A DNA stretch of 64,000 nt from Brachionus manjavacas (Eukaryota > Rotifera > Eurotatoria > Ploima > Brachionidae): the NCBI GenBank assembly GCA_019054805.1, contig JAHQIY010000002.1:4588001-4652000 (forward strand), read 5' to 3'. The translations under genes and the position numbers were made by a program. Positions 13,101-22,879 of this stretch are shown here, one piece after another (position 1 is the first letter of the stretch; every line of letters starts with the position of its first letter). Below the pieces are notes generated by a model. That model saw nothing but the letters and a program-made list of their open reading frames with translations, was not told the origin of the DNA and did not search any database.

Positions 13101-14995
13101 ATTTCTTATTAGAATACTCTTAACTTGAAAATACAGAAAATTAAATTACATTTGAATACATCTGTTTTTGGGTGAAGCAAAATTGATGTCGATCTAACTT
13201 AAATGAACTTCATACCCCCTTTTGAAATAAATTCATCTATGGGAGGTTTTCACTATTAAAATTTAATTTTTCAAAATCTAAGGATAACTCAAAAAATTTT
13301 TTAATTTCTTAATTTTTAATAAAGTTTTAAATTTGATTTATTTTTTAATCAGGTGAAGCTTTCGTGCCGTATTATACAGGACAAGTACTAGACACCATAA
13401 CAGTTAAAAAAAATTTTGACACATTTAAGAAAAATGCCATTCTATTCATCGCGGCTAACTTTGCCAGCGGAATGTTCGGTGGTATTCGAACATGCTTCCT
13501 ATCGATTGCAGTAGCAAGGCTAAATGTGCGATTCAGAAAATTAGTTTTTCGTTCACTAATCGACCAAGACATAGGCTTTTTTGACAAGGTAAAAACAGGA
13601 GACATGCTGTCCAGACTGACATCGGACACTACCACAATGAGTGATTTGATATCTCAAAATTTGAACGGATTTCTGTGGAACCTGGTCAAAACAATCGGAA
13701 CTTTGGCTTTCATTTTAAAGCTTAGCTGGCAACTTTCACTCACATGTTTTATCGGAGCCCCAATTGTTTTTTCAGTGGGAAAATTTTACGGTGATTACTA
13801 CAGAATCCTTTCGAGCAGAGTTCAAAAATGCATGGCTGATTCAAACGATGTGGCAGAACAAGCTTTGTCAACTATTAGAACAGTTCGCAGTTTTGCCAAT
13901 GAAGATGGAGAATTTGCCAGCTATTCTTTTAGACTAAAAGACATGCTGAAGTTAAAAATCCGCCAAGCGTTGATGTTTACCTCATACGAGTGGGCTGTCA
14001 AAATAGCTGAGCTTTCTATGACTATTTCTATGCTTTCATACGGAGCGCACTTGGTCTCCACAAACCAAATTTCAAGCGGAGATTTTATTTCATTTGTCAT
14101 CTATCAGCTTACCCTAGGCTCATGTCTCGAAGGTTTGACCAGTGTTTACACTGGATTGATGAATGCAGCAGGCGCATCTGAAAAAATATTCGAATACTTG
14201 GACATCAAGCCTACTTTAGAGCTGCGCAACTATGAGCCCACTAGACTAGAAGGTGCTATAGAATTTAAAAATGTATCATTCACTTATCCGAATAGACCTG
14301 ACGCCTTGGTACTCAAGGACATATCTTTTAAAGTAAAGCCAGGAGAAATAGTGGCTTTAGTGGGACCGTCAGGCTCTGGAAAATCGTCATGCATAGCGCT
14401 ACTGGAGCGGTTTTACAGACCAGAAAGAGGGGATGTTTTGATTGACAATGTGTCTATATCGGATTATAACCACAAATATATTCATAAAGCCATAGCTTTG
14501 GTCGGCCAAGAGCCGGTTTTGTATGCGAAAAAGATTCGCGAAAACATAGCCTATGGCTTGGATGAAGAGGAATGGGAATTCGAGCAGATACAACGAGCTG
14601 CTCAAATGGCAAATGCTCACAATTTTATTGCTCAACAACCGCTGCAGTATGACACAGAATGTGGTGAACGTGGTGCGCAAATGTCAGGAGGCCAAAAGCA
14701 AAGACTAGCAATTGCCAGAGCTCTTATTCGTAATCCGAGAATTTTGCTGTTAGATGAAGCCACATCGGCTTTGGACGCCGAGTCTGAGTATTTAGTCCAA
14801 CAGGCTATTCATGAGAATTTAAAGGGTCACACTGTTGTAATTGTGGCGCACAGGCTAACAACAATTGAGAAAGCAGACAAAATATTGGTTCTTGATCGTG
14901 GACAAATTGTTGAGCAGGGAAGTCATGGAGATTTGTTAAGACGGAACGGTCTTTACGCACAACTTGTTCATAAGCAATTACATGCTGATATTTGA
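10188..14995 (+). CDS. ABCB9: ABCB9/TAPL-like lysosomal peptide half transporter
   Basis: ABC half transporter of the TAP subfamily. Family members homodimerise and use ATP to move peptides from the cytosol into lysosomes. Exon 1 is 10188-10902 and exon 2 is 13353-14995. The phase-1 join codes Cys across a GTGAGT donor and a TTTAATCAG acceptor, giving about 785 residues, close to human TAPL (766). Exon 1 holds the extra N-terminal four-helix TMD0. Exon 2 holds the six-helix core starting at FVPYYTGQVLD and the ATPase domain: Walker A GPSGSGKSS, Q-loop LVGQEP, signature MSGGQKQR (Met in place of Leu), Walker B ILLLDEATSALD and H-loop AHRLT. All catalytic positions appear intact. The block DHKYLH in TAPL is matched here by NHKYIH. 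The intron falls exactly between TMD0 and the transport core. Confidence 0.95.
11226..11261. repeat. Perfect 17-bp inverted repeat (hairpin)
   Basis: Arms TTTTACCTTAACAAAAA (11226-11242) and its exact complement (11245-11261) are separated by two bases. It sits inside the ABCB9-like intron. It could be a cruciform or a decayed palindromic insertion end. Confidence 0.7.
12607..12752 (-). repeat. Dispersed repeat B, copy 1
   Basis: This stretch matches the reverse complement of 19236-19384. Shared landmarks are AATGACTTCT, AGCAATTGCTT, GTGTCCATTCTTTC, GATTCACTTTCCA and TTTTAGAATATGGTGAAA, in the same order with small gaps. It looks like an old interspersed element of at least 150 bp; no ends or target duplication were found. 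Confidence 0.65.
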
Positions 14996-15000
14996 TTTGT

Positions 15001-15310
15001 ATTTTTCGTTATTTATATTTATGTTATGATCTTTAAACAAAAAAAAATGTAAAAATTGTGGCTTCCATGACATTTTTGCTTTGATTAGCAGAAATCGATT
15101 TATTTTTATAAGGTGTTCTGTTGTTTTTATAAAATAATTCGATTTTTTTTTAGTATTTAATCTATATGTGATTTTAATTTTTTAGAAAATAAATAATAAA
15201 ATTAAAAATATTGATATGATTATTAATGTCTGATTATATTCCTGGTTTTCTAAAATTTTACATTTTCCTTTGCATTCTAAAATTTCGCAAAAAGGCTTAA
15301 AACATTTAAT
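15001..15310. other. Intergenic DNA after the ABCB9-like gene
   Basis: A/T-rich with no gene. No clear AATAAA hexamer was found right after the transporter stop codon. Confidence 0.45.
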
Positions 15311-15390
15311 ACAACTAATAATAATAATACTAATAATAATGATAATAATAAATAATAATAATAAATAAATAATAATAATAATAATAAAGC
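15310..15390. repeat. AAT/AATA microsatellite
   Basis: Imperfect (AAT)n and (AATA)n run directly joined to the conserved motif that starts at 15387. On the minus strand it lies where the 3' microsatellite tail of a LINE would be. Confidence 0.75.
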
Positions 15391-15450
15391 TACGGCAAGC
15401 AAGCTTGCAGAGGCGCCCTACTGGGAGGTCGCTTATAGTAGCATATTGCG
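15387..15450 (-). mobile_element. LINE 3'-end motif, copy 1
   Basis: About 64 bp related to 15619-15683 and 63102-63166. Shared core on the plus strand: AGCAAG, TTGC.GAGG, CTA.T.GGAGGTC and TAGTAGC-like. It adjoins a microsatellite on one side. I infer the 3' terminus of a LINE family inserted in minus orientation and cut back to its end. Confidence 0.6.
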
Positions 15451-15595
15451 GTATACTTGGAAAATTACAGAGATAGTAGAATGTATAAGTCTTTAGAGTC
15501 AATATATATTATTTACAGTACATAAGTAAGAAGGAAATTATAAGCAGAGGGGAACTATCTAAACAAAAAAATATTTTTCTTCTAGCCAAAGGTAA

Positions 15596-16520
15596 ATAAT
15601 AATAATAATAATATATATAAGCCACAGCAAGACTAGTTTGCGGAGGTGGCTTACTAGGAGGTCACCTATGGTAGCTCATTGCGCATTTTTAGATCAAAAA
15701 ACAGTAAAGATTACAGATAGAAAAAGCTGGAGTTTATGTATAGTTCAAATTTTGGATAATTTTACATTAAAATTGAAAGCGTAATAATAGAATTGTTTAA
15801 AAGGAAAAAAAAATTTTTTAATTTTATAAATAAGTGTTCAAGATTTTTGACTAGACCGGAAGGCGTCGTATCGGTTCTTGAACTTATTGACCGAGTTGGC
15901 GTCAGGGCGTCTGATAGCAGTGGCATATTCCAGGTGAGGTCTTACGTAGGCACAGTAGAGGGTCCTGCAGGTATCTATGGTCCAATATCTAAAGAATCTT
16001 TTCAAGTGGCCGAGAATTCCTGTAGCTCTGTTCACTCGATTTTTAATGTGAATAGAAAATTTCAAAATACGAGAAAACGTGACTAGATCCTTTTCTGTGT
16101 CGAAGAAATGTATTGCACTCCTGGACTCGTCTTCACACATCAGTAGTTCGGACTGGGCGTAAATGTTCTTTCCGGACCTGCTGAACTCCATCGCCTTGCA
16201 TTTGCTCACGTTCGACACATCAATCCAGTCAGCAATGTGCTGAACCATCACTACCTGCTGCTGCCTCCTTGACAAGAAGTCGCTGAACCAATCGACAATG
16301 CCTAGACAGATCCCGCAGGCAACCAGCTTGGCTCCTAATGACGCGTGGCAGACTCTGTCGAAGGCCTTTGCAAAACCGAGGAAGACCACTAGGACGTGGA
16401 ATCCCCTATCGATGCCATCGCTTATGCGGTCCACCATCTCCAGTAAATATGTGAGTACTGACTTCCTCATGACAAAACCGTGTTGTTCCGAAACGATCGC
16501 AAATGTCTTTTAATATTTGG
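15596..16520 (-). mobile_element. LINE with decayed, internally deleted reverse transcriptase
   Basis: Minus-strand element. Its 3' end at 15619-15683 carries the conserved motif next to an (AAT)n/(TA)n tail at 15596-15618. The coding remnant covers 15838 to about 16520. It has SEQHGF upstream of the longest frame, then LLEMVDRISDG, FAKAFDRVCHASL (palm motif A region) and, after a jump, CAYVRPHLEYA (C-terminal thumb region). The YADD active-site segment expected between DWIDVSNV and SKCKAMEF is missing, so the enzyme is dead. Motif style resembles CR1-like LINEs. Confidence 0.8.
15619..15683 (-). repeat. LINE 3'-end motif, copy 2
   Basis: 65-bp conserved 3' terminus of the LINE at 15596-16520, next to its (AAT)n/(TA)n tail. 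Comparison of this copy with the solo copies shows that the motif, not the coding part, is the common unit. Confidence 0.65.
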
Positions 16521-16524
16521 GTTC

Positions 16525-18240
16525 TTTTGAATTTAATCTACAATTATCAGAGGTTCTTCGATTTTTTTAAGGCACGTAGGTAAATTCTTGCCAGAATCTT
16601 ATCGACTTGAACAAAATTATTTTTAGATTTTTATTTCCTGATAAATCGACTTTTTAATAAAGATAATTAAATTCATGCACCCGTTTCTTATCTTTTTCAC
16701 AATATAAATTCTTAATCAGCATATTGGGTTTAGTAGAATATTATAAATAAGAAAAGGTTTTCATTATGACTTAAAAGTTAACTTTCTGGTATCCTTTTTG
16801 GTTTAGATTTATTTTTTAGAACTTTTGATTTTTTTTTATCTTAAATTTCTAAAACATGCCCAAAAGAATTCGGCTGAGTTCAATTCAATAAAATAAAATC
16901 AGATCCAAGACAAAATTGATGATTATTTTTTTACGAATATATTATCGACTTTTCTCAGTTTTCTTGGGTGAGAATAAACATTTTCTTTTCTTAAAACAAA
17001 AAAAGTCTAAAAGTTTTAATACTTTTTTTCATCTAAAATACTCGAAAATTTGAAAGATTTTGGAAAAATCCAAACTATTTCGATTCGAAACTAAATTATT
17101 ATATAATTGATGTATTTAAAAAAATTTTGATTAAGAAGATTAACTTAAATCAAAAATATATTTATACTCAAAAACCCGAGCGTTTTCTAGACTCCTTTTA
17201 AGCTTGAAATCACAGGATATAACAATAAAATTTATTTGTTAATATTAATTACTTACATTTTGAATTTTGGAACAAAAAAAGATACTTAAAATTGAAAAAA
17301 TAATGCTGTTTAGTTCTAATACTCGTTCTGCGAAACGTTTGAATTCATAAAGCTTTGTATCAACCAAGAAACTTTTGTCAATATTTAAATTATCTATACA
17401 AATAAATCATCTTATAGTTAAAAAAACTTTATAGAACAAAAAAACAATTTAAAATTGTCAAAATCTTTATTATGTCAATTAGATTTTTTTTTTAATTCTT
17501 AAATTAATTCAGCATTTTTCAGGTATAGCTATTTTAATACCAACATTAAATTTGTTTTTTTATTCAAGTAAAAAACAAATTGAATTTTTTTTAATATTTA
17601 ATAAAAAAAATTTAATACTTAAAAATCTTTATAATTTTACGGGTAAAAACGATTTTGTTTTAAAAATTTTGGTTGTGAAAGCGAATAAAAAAAGATTGGA
17701 ATTTTGAAAATCCCTGCCGGGCTTTAACGGTAGAAAAAATCTGGTATTTTAATATTAAAAGAGGTTATTTTTGAATAAAAATAAAAACAAAATAAGCTAA
17801 TTAAATATTTAGCCAATTAAATTTGCTTCTCTCTCTTAAATCTCAATTGTACCATATAATGGCTTTTTTATCTGAAAATACTTTTTATACTATAAAAAGT
17901 ATATGATCAATTTTTATGATAAAAATCAATCCTTTTGAAGAAAGTTAGATCCTTGAGAAATAATAATTTTTGTAAATTCAAACATTTTAGTTCGGTGATA
18001 TTATTATGTTATCTAACTATTTATCATCAATTTTAAAACTTTAAGATTTTTTTTTAATTCGTAAAATCTATTTATTACCGTCAAAATTGTTTTGTTTAAA
18101 TTTTCAACAACAAAAAAAAATTTTTTCTTTCAGAATTTTTAATATAAAATTTTTATACAAATCTCTGATAAAATCTTTATTTTACTATTTTTTTTTTTGA
18201 AGTAATATGTTGCCGAAATTATTTTCTATTTTTTCTCCTC
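16525..18240. other. AT-rich intergenic DNA, no gene seen
   Basis: Low-complexity A/T sequence with no supported feature. Confidence 0.5.
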
Positions 18241-18256
18241 ATTCGCTTCTTGTGGA

Positions 18257-18292
18257 GCAAAGGATCATTTATTGATCAAGTTGATCCTTTGC
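18257..18292. repeat. Perfect 11-bp inverted repeat
   Basis: GCAAAGGATCA (18257-18267) and its exact complement TGATCCTTTGC (18282-18292) flank a 14-base loop that itself contains TTGATCAA. It borders a GC-richer patch at 18230-18480 that I cannot assign. Confidence 0.65.
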
Positions 18293-18479
18293 CTAACCCT
18301 ATACCCTTGTTTCTTCTCGTGTCGTCTCTATTTCGATGATCTCTTTCGTTATTGATGGTCGTCTTACCTTCCGTCGCCTTTGAGGTGTCAATTCAAGGAC
18401 TCTTTTTGTACCTGTTGTTTTCATTCTAAGTACATGCCGTTTTCTCTTCTATTAAAGGCAAGAAAATCCAGAACCAGAT

Positions 18480-19235
18480 AATCAAAAAAAATTTGAATTA
18501 TGAAGGTCGCTTGAAATTTTTCAAGAAATCAGATATTTACAATTTTTTGTTTTAAAAAAAAACTATAATTATATTTAATAAATTCAAATAGATAATAGAT
18601 TGCTTGTACCCTTCATTAGAATAGTTACTACCACAAAAAATCAAAATCATGAAGTTTCAATCAAAATCGAAAACATCAATGAAGAACATTTCCAGGAAGA
18701 AAATTTGAATTCTCTTTTAAACGGGACACTTATTATGTCCCATGACCGAAATCTTAGAATTTATCTATTAAGATCTTATAGGACGTAGATCATTTGTCTG
18801 ATTTTGAAAGATCATTAAAAACATTAAAATTTCACTGTTTTTAAAATTACATTATGTTTCCATGGATATAATCTTACAATGAAGTTTTTAAGGTAAATCT
18901 TGTTTTTGATAAACTAAAATCATTCGATGAAATGAAATTTAATTTTGAGGTTTATGAAAAAAATATTTCTGTTAAGCAAATTTTGTTGTTACGAATGTTG
19001 AATTATCAACTTTGGAAAAAAGATGATCAAATCTTATCAACAATCTCTAAAGGAATTTATTATCCTTCATTGTTTTTCTTATTTTTTGACTGAAACTTGT
19101 TATTGTAAATAAAATTACTTTAAAAAATGCTACATAAATTTAAAATAGCTTTTATTAATAAAAAAAAATTTTTTTGATATAAAAGACCTTTTTTGAAATT
19201 AGAATCATTTCCAAAATTTTGTTAAATGATCGTTC
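18480..19235. other. AT-rich intergenic DNA, no gene seen
   Basis: The 62-codon frame at 18600-18788 has no known motif and ordinary A/T composition; I treat it as chance. Confidence 0.45.
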
Positions 19236-19384
19236 TTTCACCATATTCTAAAATGCTTAATTTGGAAAGTGAATCCGGGAGTAGTTTTATTGAAAGAATG
19301 GACACTTAAGCAATTGCTGGATAAAGGTAAAAACCAAAAAGAAAAAAAAGGCGCCGAGTATTTTGGAGCTTAGAAGTCATTTTA
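19236..19384 (+). repeat. Dispersed repeat B, copy 2
   Basis: Inverted partner of 12607-12752, sharing the order of landmarks TTTCACCATATTCTAAAA, GGAAAGTGAATC, GAAAGAATGGACAC, AGCAATTGCT and AGAAGTCATT. The two copies are about 6.5 kb apart. Confidence 0.65.
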
Positions 19385-19690
19385 AGATTTTTGATTTTTT
19401 TTTTCAAACTTAAAGTAATTTTAGATAAAAAAAGTTGTTTATAAATAAAAAGTATTTTTAGCAAAGTTGTTTAATACATTTAAATTAATTTTGTACAGAT
19501 GTAAGTAAATTTATCGAGGTGAAGTTTAATTATTGATATACAAAGTAAAGGCCTTTATTTTTTTCCTAAATCAAAACTCAAGAAATTTAGGATTTATAAT
19601 TCATATCATTAATTAGTTGAAATTGACTCGTATTTGAGTAAAAAAATACCTTTTATTTAAATAAGTTGTTAATCTCACCATAGAACGAGG

Positions 19691-20077
19691 TATGGACAAT
19701 ATTTTTTTTTTATTATTCAACAATTCAAATATTATTAATTTCAACTAATTTTTCAACTGTATGACTATTCGATTATTCGATTATTCAGCTTTTCGGGGAA
19801 ATAATTCAGAATAAATTTATTAAGATCTCTCTTTGCGTCTAATTAACCGGATTCCCTAAACCGGGGCTGCGCCCCAGACCCCATTCAATCCCCAGTTTGT
19901 TTAAACCAAATTAAGCGAAAGGCGACGCTAGGCGTCTTGAGTCAAACTATGGTTAATTTAAGGGTTAATTTTCTTTAACTAAAATTCTACCGGAAATTAT
20001 TTGAAAATTTAACAATCATTTAATAGTTGAATAATCGAATAATCGAATAATTGGTAAATATCGAATTTTGTCCATGA
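19691..20077. mobile_element. Fold-back element with GC-rich hairpin core
   Basis: The ends share ATGGACAA in inverted orientation (19692-19699 and 20069-20076). An exact 18-bp inverted pair, CGATTATTCGATTATTCA, lies at 19770-19787 and 20028-20045. The core carries two compact GC hairpins that stand out from the A/T background: GGGGCTGCGCCCC (19863-19875) and GACGCTAGGCGTC (19924-19936). No open reading frame is present. No clear target duplication was found, so the exact ends are uncertain. Confidence 0.6.
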
Positions 20078-20190
20078 CTGACAAAATGGTGAAAAAAAAA
20101 TAAAATTTAATTCAAATGCTTGGCCAAATCATTTCTCAAATTAAATAATTAAAAGCTGACTTTATAAAACAAAAATTCTAATTTAATTGC

Positions 20191-20196
20191 TTTATT
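20191..20196 (-). terminator. poly(A) signal of the Snail gene
   Basis: AATAAA on the minus strand, about 55 bp after the stop codon. Confidence 0.55.
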
Positions 20197-20251
20197 TAAA
20201 AAAAAAATTTACAAAAAAGGTTAAATACAAATACTTTGTTTAAATTATAAT

Positions 20252-20962
20252 TTAATACTTAGAAGATGATGACGAAGAAGTCGAAGCTGAGCTGGTGGCC
20301 AGCGATGCCGAATATGGTAAACTGCAGCTTGAATTTTCGTAGTGTCTATTGAGCAGAGACATTCTTGAGAATGTGCGCTCACAAAAATTGCAGTGGTACT
20401 TTTTTATATAGCTGTGCGTTTGCATGTGAGCCCTCAGGTTGGACCTGTCGGCGAACGCTCTCGCGCACACCTCGCACTTGAACGGCTTCTCGCCTGTGTG
20501 AGTCCTGTAATGTCCCTGCAGCAGCCAAGGCCTCGAGAACGACTTTCCGCATATCTTGCACTTGCACGGCAGCGTGTGCGTCTTAACGTGCATTTTCAAT
20601 GCACTCGAAGTCAAATAGGCCTTGCCGCAACTCTTGCACTTGAAGACGGCAGTCGAACTCGACTCCGTCGTTTCGCTCTTGGTCTGTTCGCTCGACGAAC
20701 TAGACGAGCTCGATGTGTCCAACACATTTGTCTCACCAATACTAGGCGCCTGCAAATTCTTCGATATATAGTACAAGCTTTGCAAGTAGTCGTGTTTTTC
20801 GGCCGGCTGCTCCGACTCGGTGAACAACTCTGGCAAAATTTTGTTTATGTGAAACGAGTTTTTGGTCTCCTTGGGCTCGCTTTGGCGCATCTGAGCACTC
20901 TGGCTCATCAAACTACGGAACAATTGGAAAGTGTGAGCAAAATTCGAGTTAAAACTACTCAT
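20252..20962 (-). CDS. SNAI: Snail-family C2H2 zinc-finger transcription factor
   Basis: Nuclear DNA-binding repressor. Snail proteins bind CAGGTG-type E-boxes and control epithelial-mesenchymal and mesodermal programmes. The 236-residue frame has four fingers at the C-terminus: [11 protein letters not shown], then [19 protein letters not shown] with the THTGEKP linker, then [18 protein letters not shown], and a last finger [19 protein letters not shown] ending in Cys (C2HC), as in Snail. The SRPWLLQGH and [10 protein letters not shown] blocks are diagnostic of Snail rather than Scratch. The N-half is Ser/Gln-rich and unconserved, and a Ser-rich tail follows the fingers. No SNAG repression motif (MPRSF-like) is present at the start used here. 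A TTTGTAG acceptor lies 20 bp before this ATG and the frame stays open through it, so an upstream exon could supply SNAG. Codon use is richer in G/C than in most neighbours. Confidence 0.94.
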   Translation of the reverse strand: MSSFNSNFAHTFQLFRSLMSQSAQMRQSEPKETKNSFHINKILPELFTESEQPAEKHDYLQSLYYISKNLQAPSIGETNVLDTSSSSSSSSEQTKSETTESSSTAVFKCKSCGKAYLTSSALKMHVKTHTLPCKCKICGKSFSRPWLLQGHYRTHTGEKPFKCEVCARAFADRSNLRAHMQTHSYIKKYHCNFCERTFSRMSLLNRHYENSSCSLPYSASLATSSASTSSSSSSKY

Positions 20963-21099
20963 TTTTGATGTTGTGTATTTTCTACAAATAAAAAGGAAAA
21001 CAAACAGTTTATAGAATTTTGATAGCCAATAAGCTATTTTTCTAATTAGTCTAATTAGTGGCCAATAAAATAAAATAAAAGAGTTTACAAATCAAATTA

Positions 21100-21850
21100 C
21101 TAAAGCAATTATCTCTACAGAAAATAGCAGTGTCTCGTCTCAAAACGAGCCACTTGAATTTCTGGTTGCAGGCTTATTTTATAATCAGCAAAATCGGAAG
21201 AACTACTTTTGAATGTCCACTTGAGTACGACACAAGTCTGTTACGAACGCTTGTGTAAGTTTGTTTACAGAAAAGATTCAGCAATGATTGCTAATCCGCT
21301 TGACACAGCCTTTGGCGTCCGATGTTACTCAATGTGTGTGTTTGTGTGTGTGTGTGTGCAAAGCGCACTAGTCTGATAATAGTTAATCTGCCTATTCATT
21401 CCAAGCAGACTGCCTTCAGCTTTAAATACCAACTTAAATTTATCTGTTAGCTAAAACATAAGGTAAGTCTTTAACTCTGCTCCGAAAGCCTTTGATGTTT
21501 AATAAAGTGGAAATTTAAAGCCAACGCCAAAATTTAAATTCAAATCAATTTGGAAATTGCTCACATTGATGGATTTGCAATCATGTTATTTTAATCTATA
21601 GTGATATATCAATTAATTTGCTTTCAGTTCTTATCTGTTGTTTTAAGATTCACTTGGTTTCAATTATGGGCTCACAGTCACATATGGCAAGCTGAAGCCC
21701 GGCGTGCTTGCGACCATGAGTCGTGCTGGCCTCGAGCTAGCCGTTGACAACAATTTGATCTTTTACAAAATGTTTGCTCTATGTCCGGCTTGTTAGTTCC
21801 TTAAGACCACTTGAATCATTGTCTAATCGACTAGTTAAATAGCCTTGAAT
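21100..21850 (-). promoter_or_regulatory. Putative Snail upstream regulatory region
   Basis: A GC-richer block upstream of the Snail gene, without open reading frames of note. It contains three copies of CCACTTGA (21150, 21217 and 21807), which matches the binding site known for NK-2 homeodomain factors and is also a CANNTG E-box. It also has a (TG)n run at 21331-21358, and TATTTAAAG on the minus strand at 21428-21420 that could serve as a TATA box with a start near 21390. All are sequence matches only. Confidence 0.4.
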
Positions 21851-22288
21851 AAGTACTCGAGTAAAATTGCCTTTAAACAAGATTTATCAAAAGAGCAAAA
21901 CATGTATTTTCTCAGCCAAATGTAAGCGTAAATATGCCCAAGGGCCATTAGGATAAATTTTTTTCTCTGTGTACTCTAAAATCGGCAAAAAGTGAGATTT
22001 TTTAAACATGTTAAAAAATATACTTTGAAGGGAATTTTTAGAAATTAAAAAATAAACAAAAATTTTTGGATAATTATTAGACTTTTTAGGTCTCTTATTA
22101 GACTGATTAAAGTCAGTTAGAAAAATTTTGCTATAATTTTTTTTTTCGTTATTAATGTTGAAATTTTCAGTATTTAGTTTGTATAAATGATTTGATAATG
22201 AAAATATTTAAATCATATGAAAAAAGATAGTTCAAATTGAACCATAACATTTCTTTTTGAAGAAAATCTCAAAAATATTCAAAATGTA

Positions 22289-22877
22289 CAGTGGTGTTCC
22301 GGATTTACTAATTTAAGAATATTTACGTAAAAAATAGTAAATTTACAAGATTTTACGTAAAATTTGGTAAAATGTAATCAATTTTATGGTAAAAAATAGT
22401 AAAAAATGGTTAATTAAAATTTTTAATTAAATTAAAAAAGAATTTTTATTTACATTTTTTGTCGTTAAAAATAAATATCTTAAGAAGTTTTAATGCCTTT
22501 TAATTGTTTGACCAACCACCTTGATTTTCTATTAATTTAATTATTATCTAAATTCTAATTTTATTATATATTTTCAATTTTGACCTTTTTTAAATGTTTA
22601 ATGTAATTTTGACATTTTACCATTAAATTGTTTAAATTTTACCAAAATTTACGTAAATTATGGAAATTTTTTTTTTTAAATAATTTTAAAAATAAATATT
22701 GAAGGACAAAAAATTCTATTTTTTTTTAAAAAGTGCCAAATTATTTCAATTTTTTGGACATTTTTTTTTACATAATTTCACCAAATTTTACGTAAAATCT
22801 AATAAATTTACGTTTTTTTACTGTTGTAAATTTACGTAAATTTTCGGAAATTACTAATTAAATTCGGAACACCACTG
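22289..22877. mobile_element. Tc1/mariner-type MITE, family A, copy 2
   Basis: 589 bp, flanked by TA at 22287-22288 and 22878-22879. The outer 13 bases of the inverted repeats are identical at both ends (CAGTGGTGTTCCG). The repeats extend imperfectly for about 40 bases and merge into TTTACGTAAA units. It is the better-preserved copy; the one at 6670-7212 has substitutions in the ends. No transposase frame is present. Confidence 0.85.
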
Positions 22878-22879
22878 TA

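Larger units (their letters stand above)
10903..13352 (+). other. Large intron of the ABCB9-like gene
   Basis: 2450-bp intron. It contains a perfect 17-bp inverted repeat at 11226-11261 and one copy of a dispersed repeat at 12607-12752. No internal exon or reading frame could be supported. Confidence 0.7.

Noticed and set aside
15182..15502. 106-codon minus-strand frame rich in Ile and Tyr
   Set aside because: It is the translation of the AAT/AATA microsatellite and the LINE 3' motif, not a gene.
18295..18430. Minus-strand open stretch ending like a retroelement pol tail (KVRRPSITKEIIEIETT)
   Set aside because: The frame is short with no further retroelement domain nearby and no LTRs; the resemblance to BEL/Pao tails is too weak.
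18600..18788. 62-codon plus-strand frame with acidic and Asn-rich content
   Set aside because: No motif, no splice partners, and composition equal to the background.
20393..20968. 191-codon plus-strand frame
   Set aside because: Antisense shadow of the Snail zinc-finger coding region; Arg/Leu-rich because of the opposite strand's codons.
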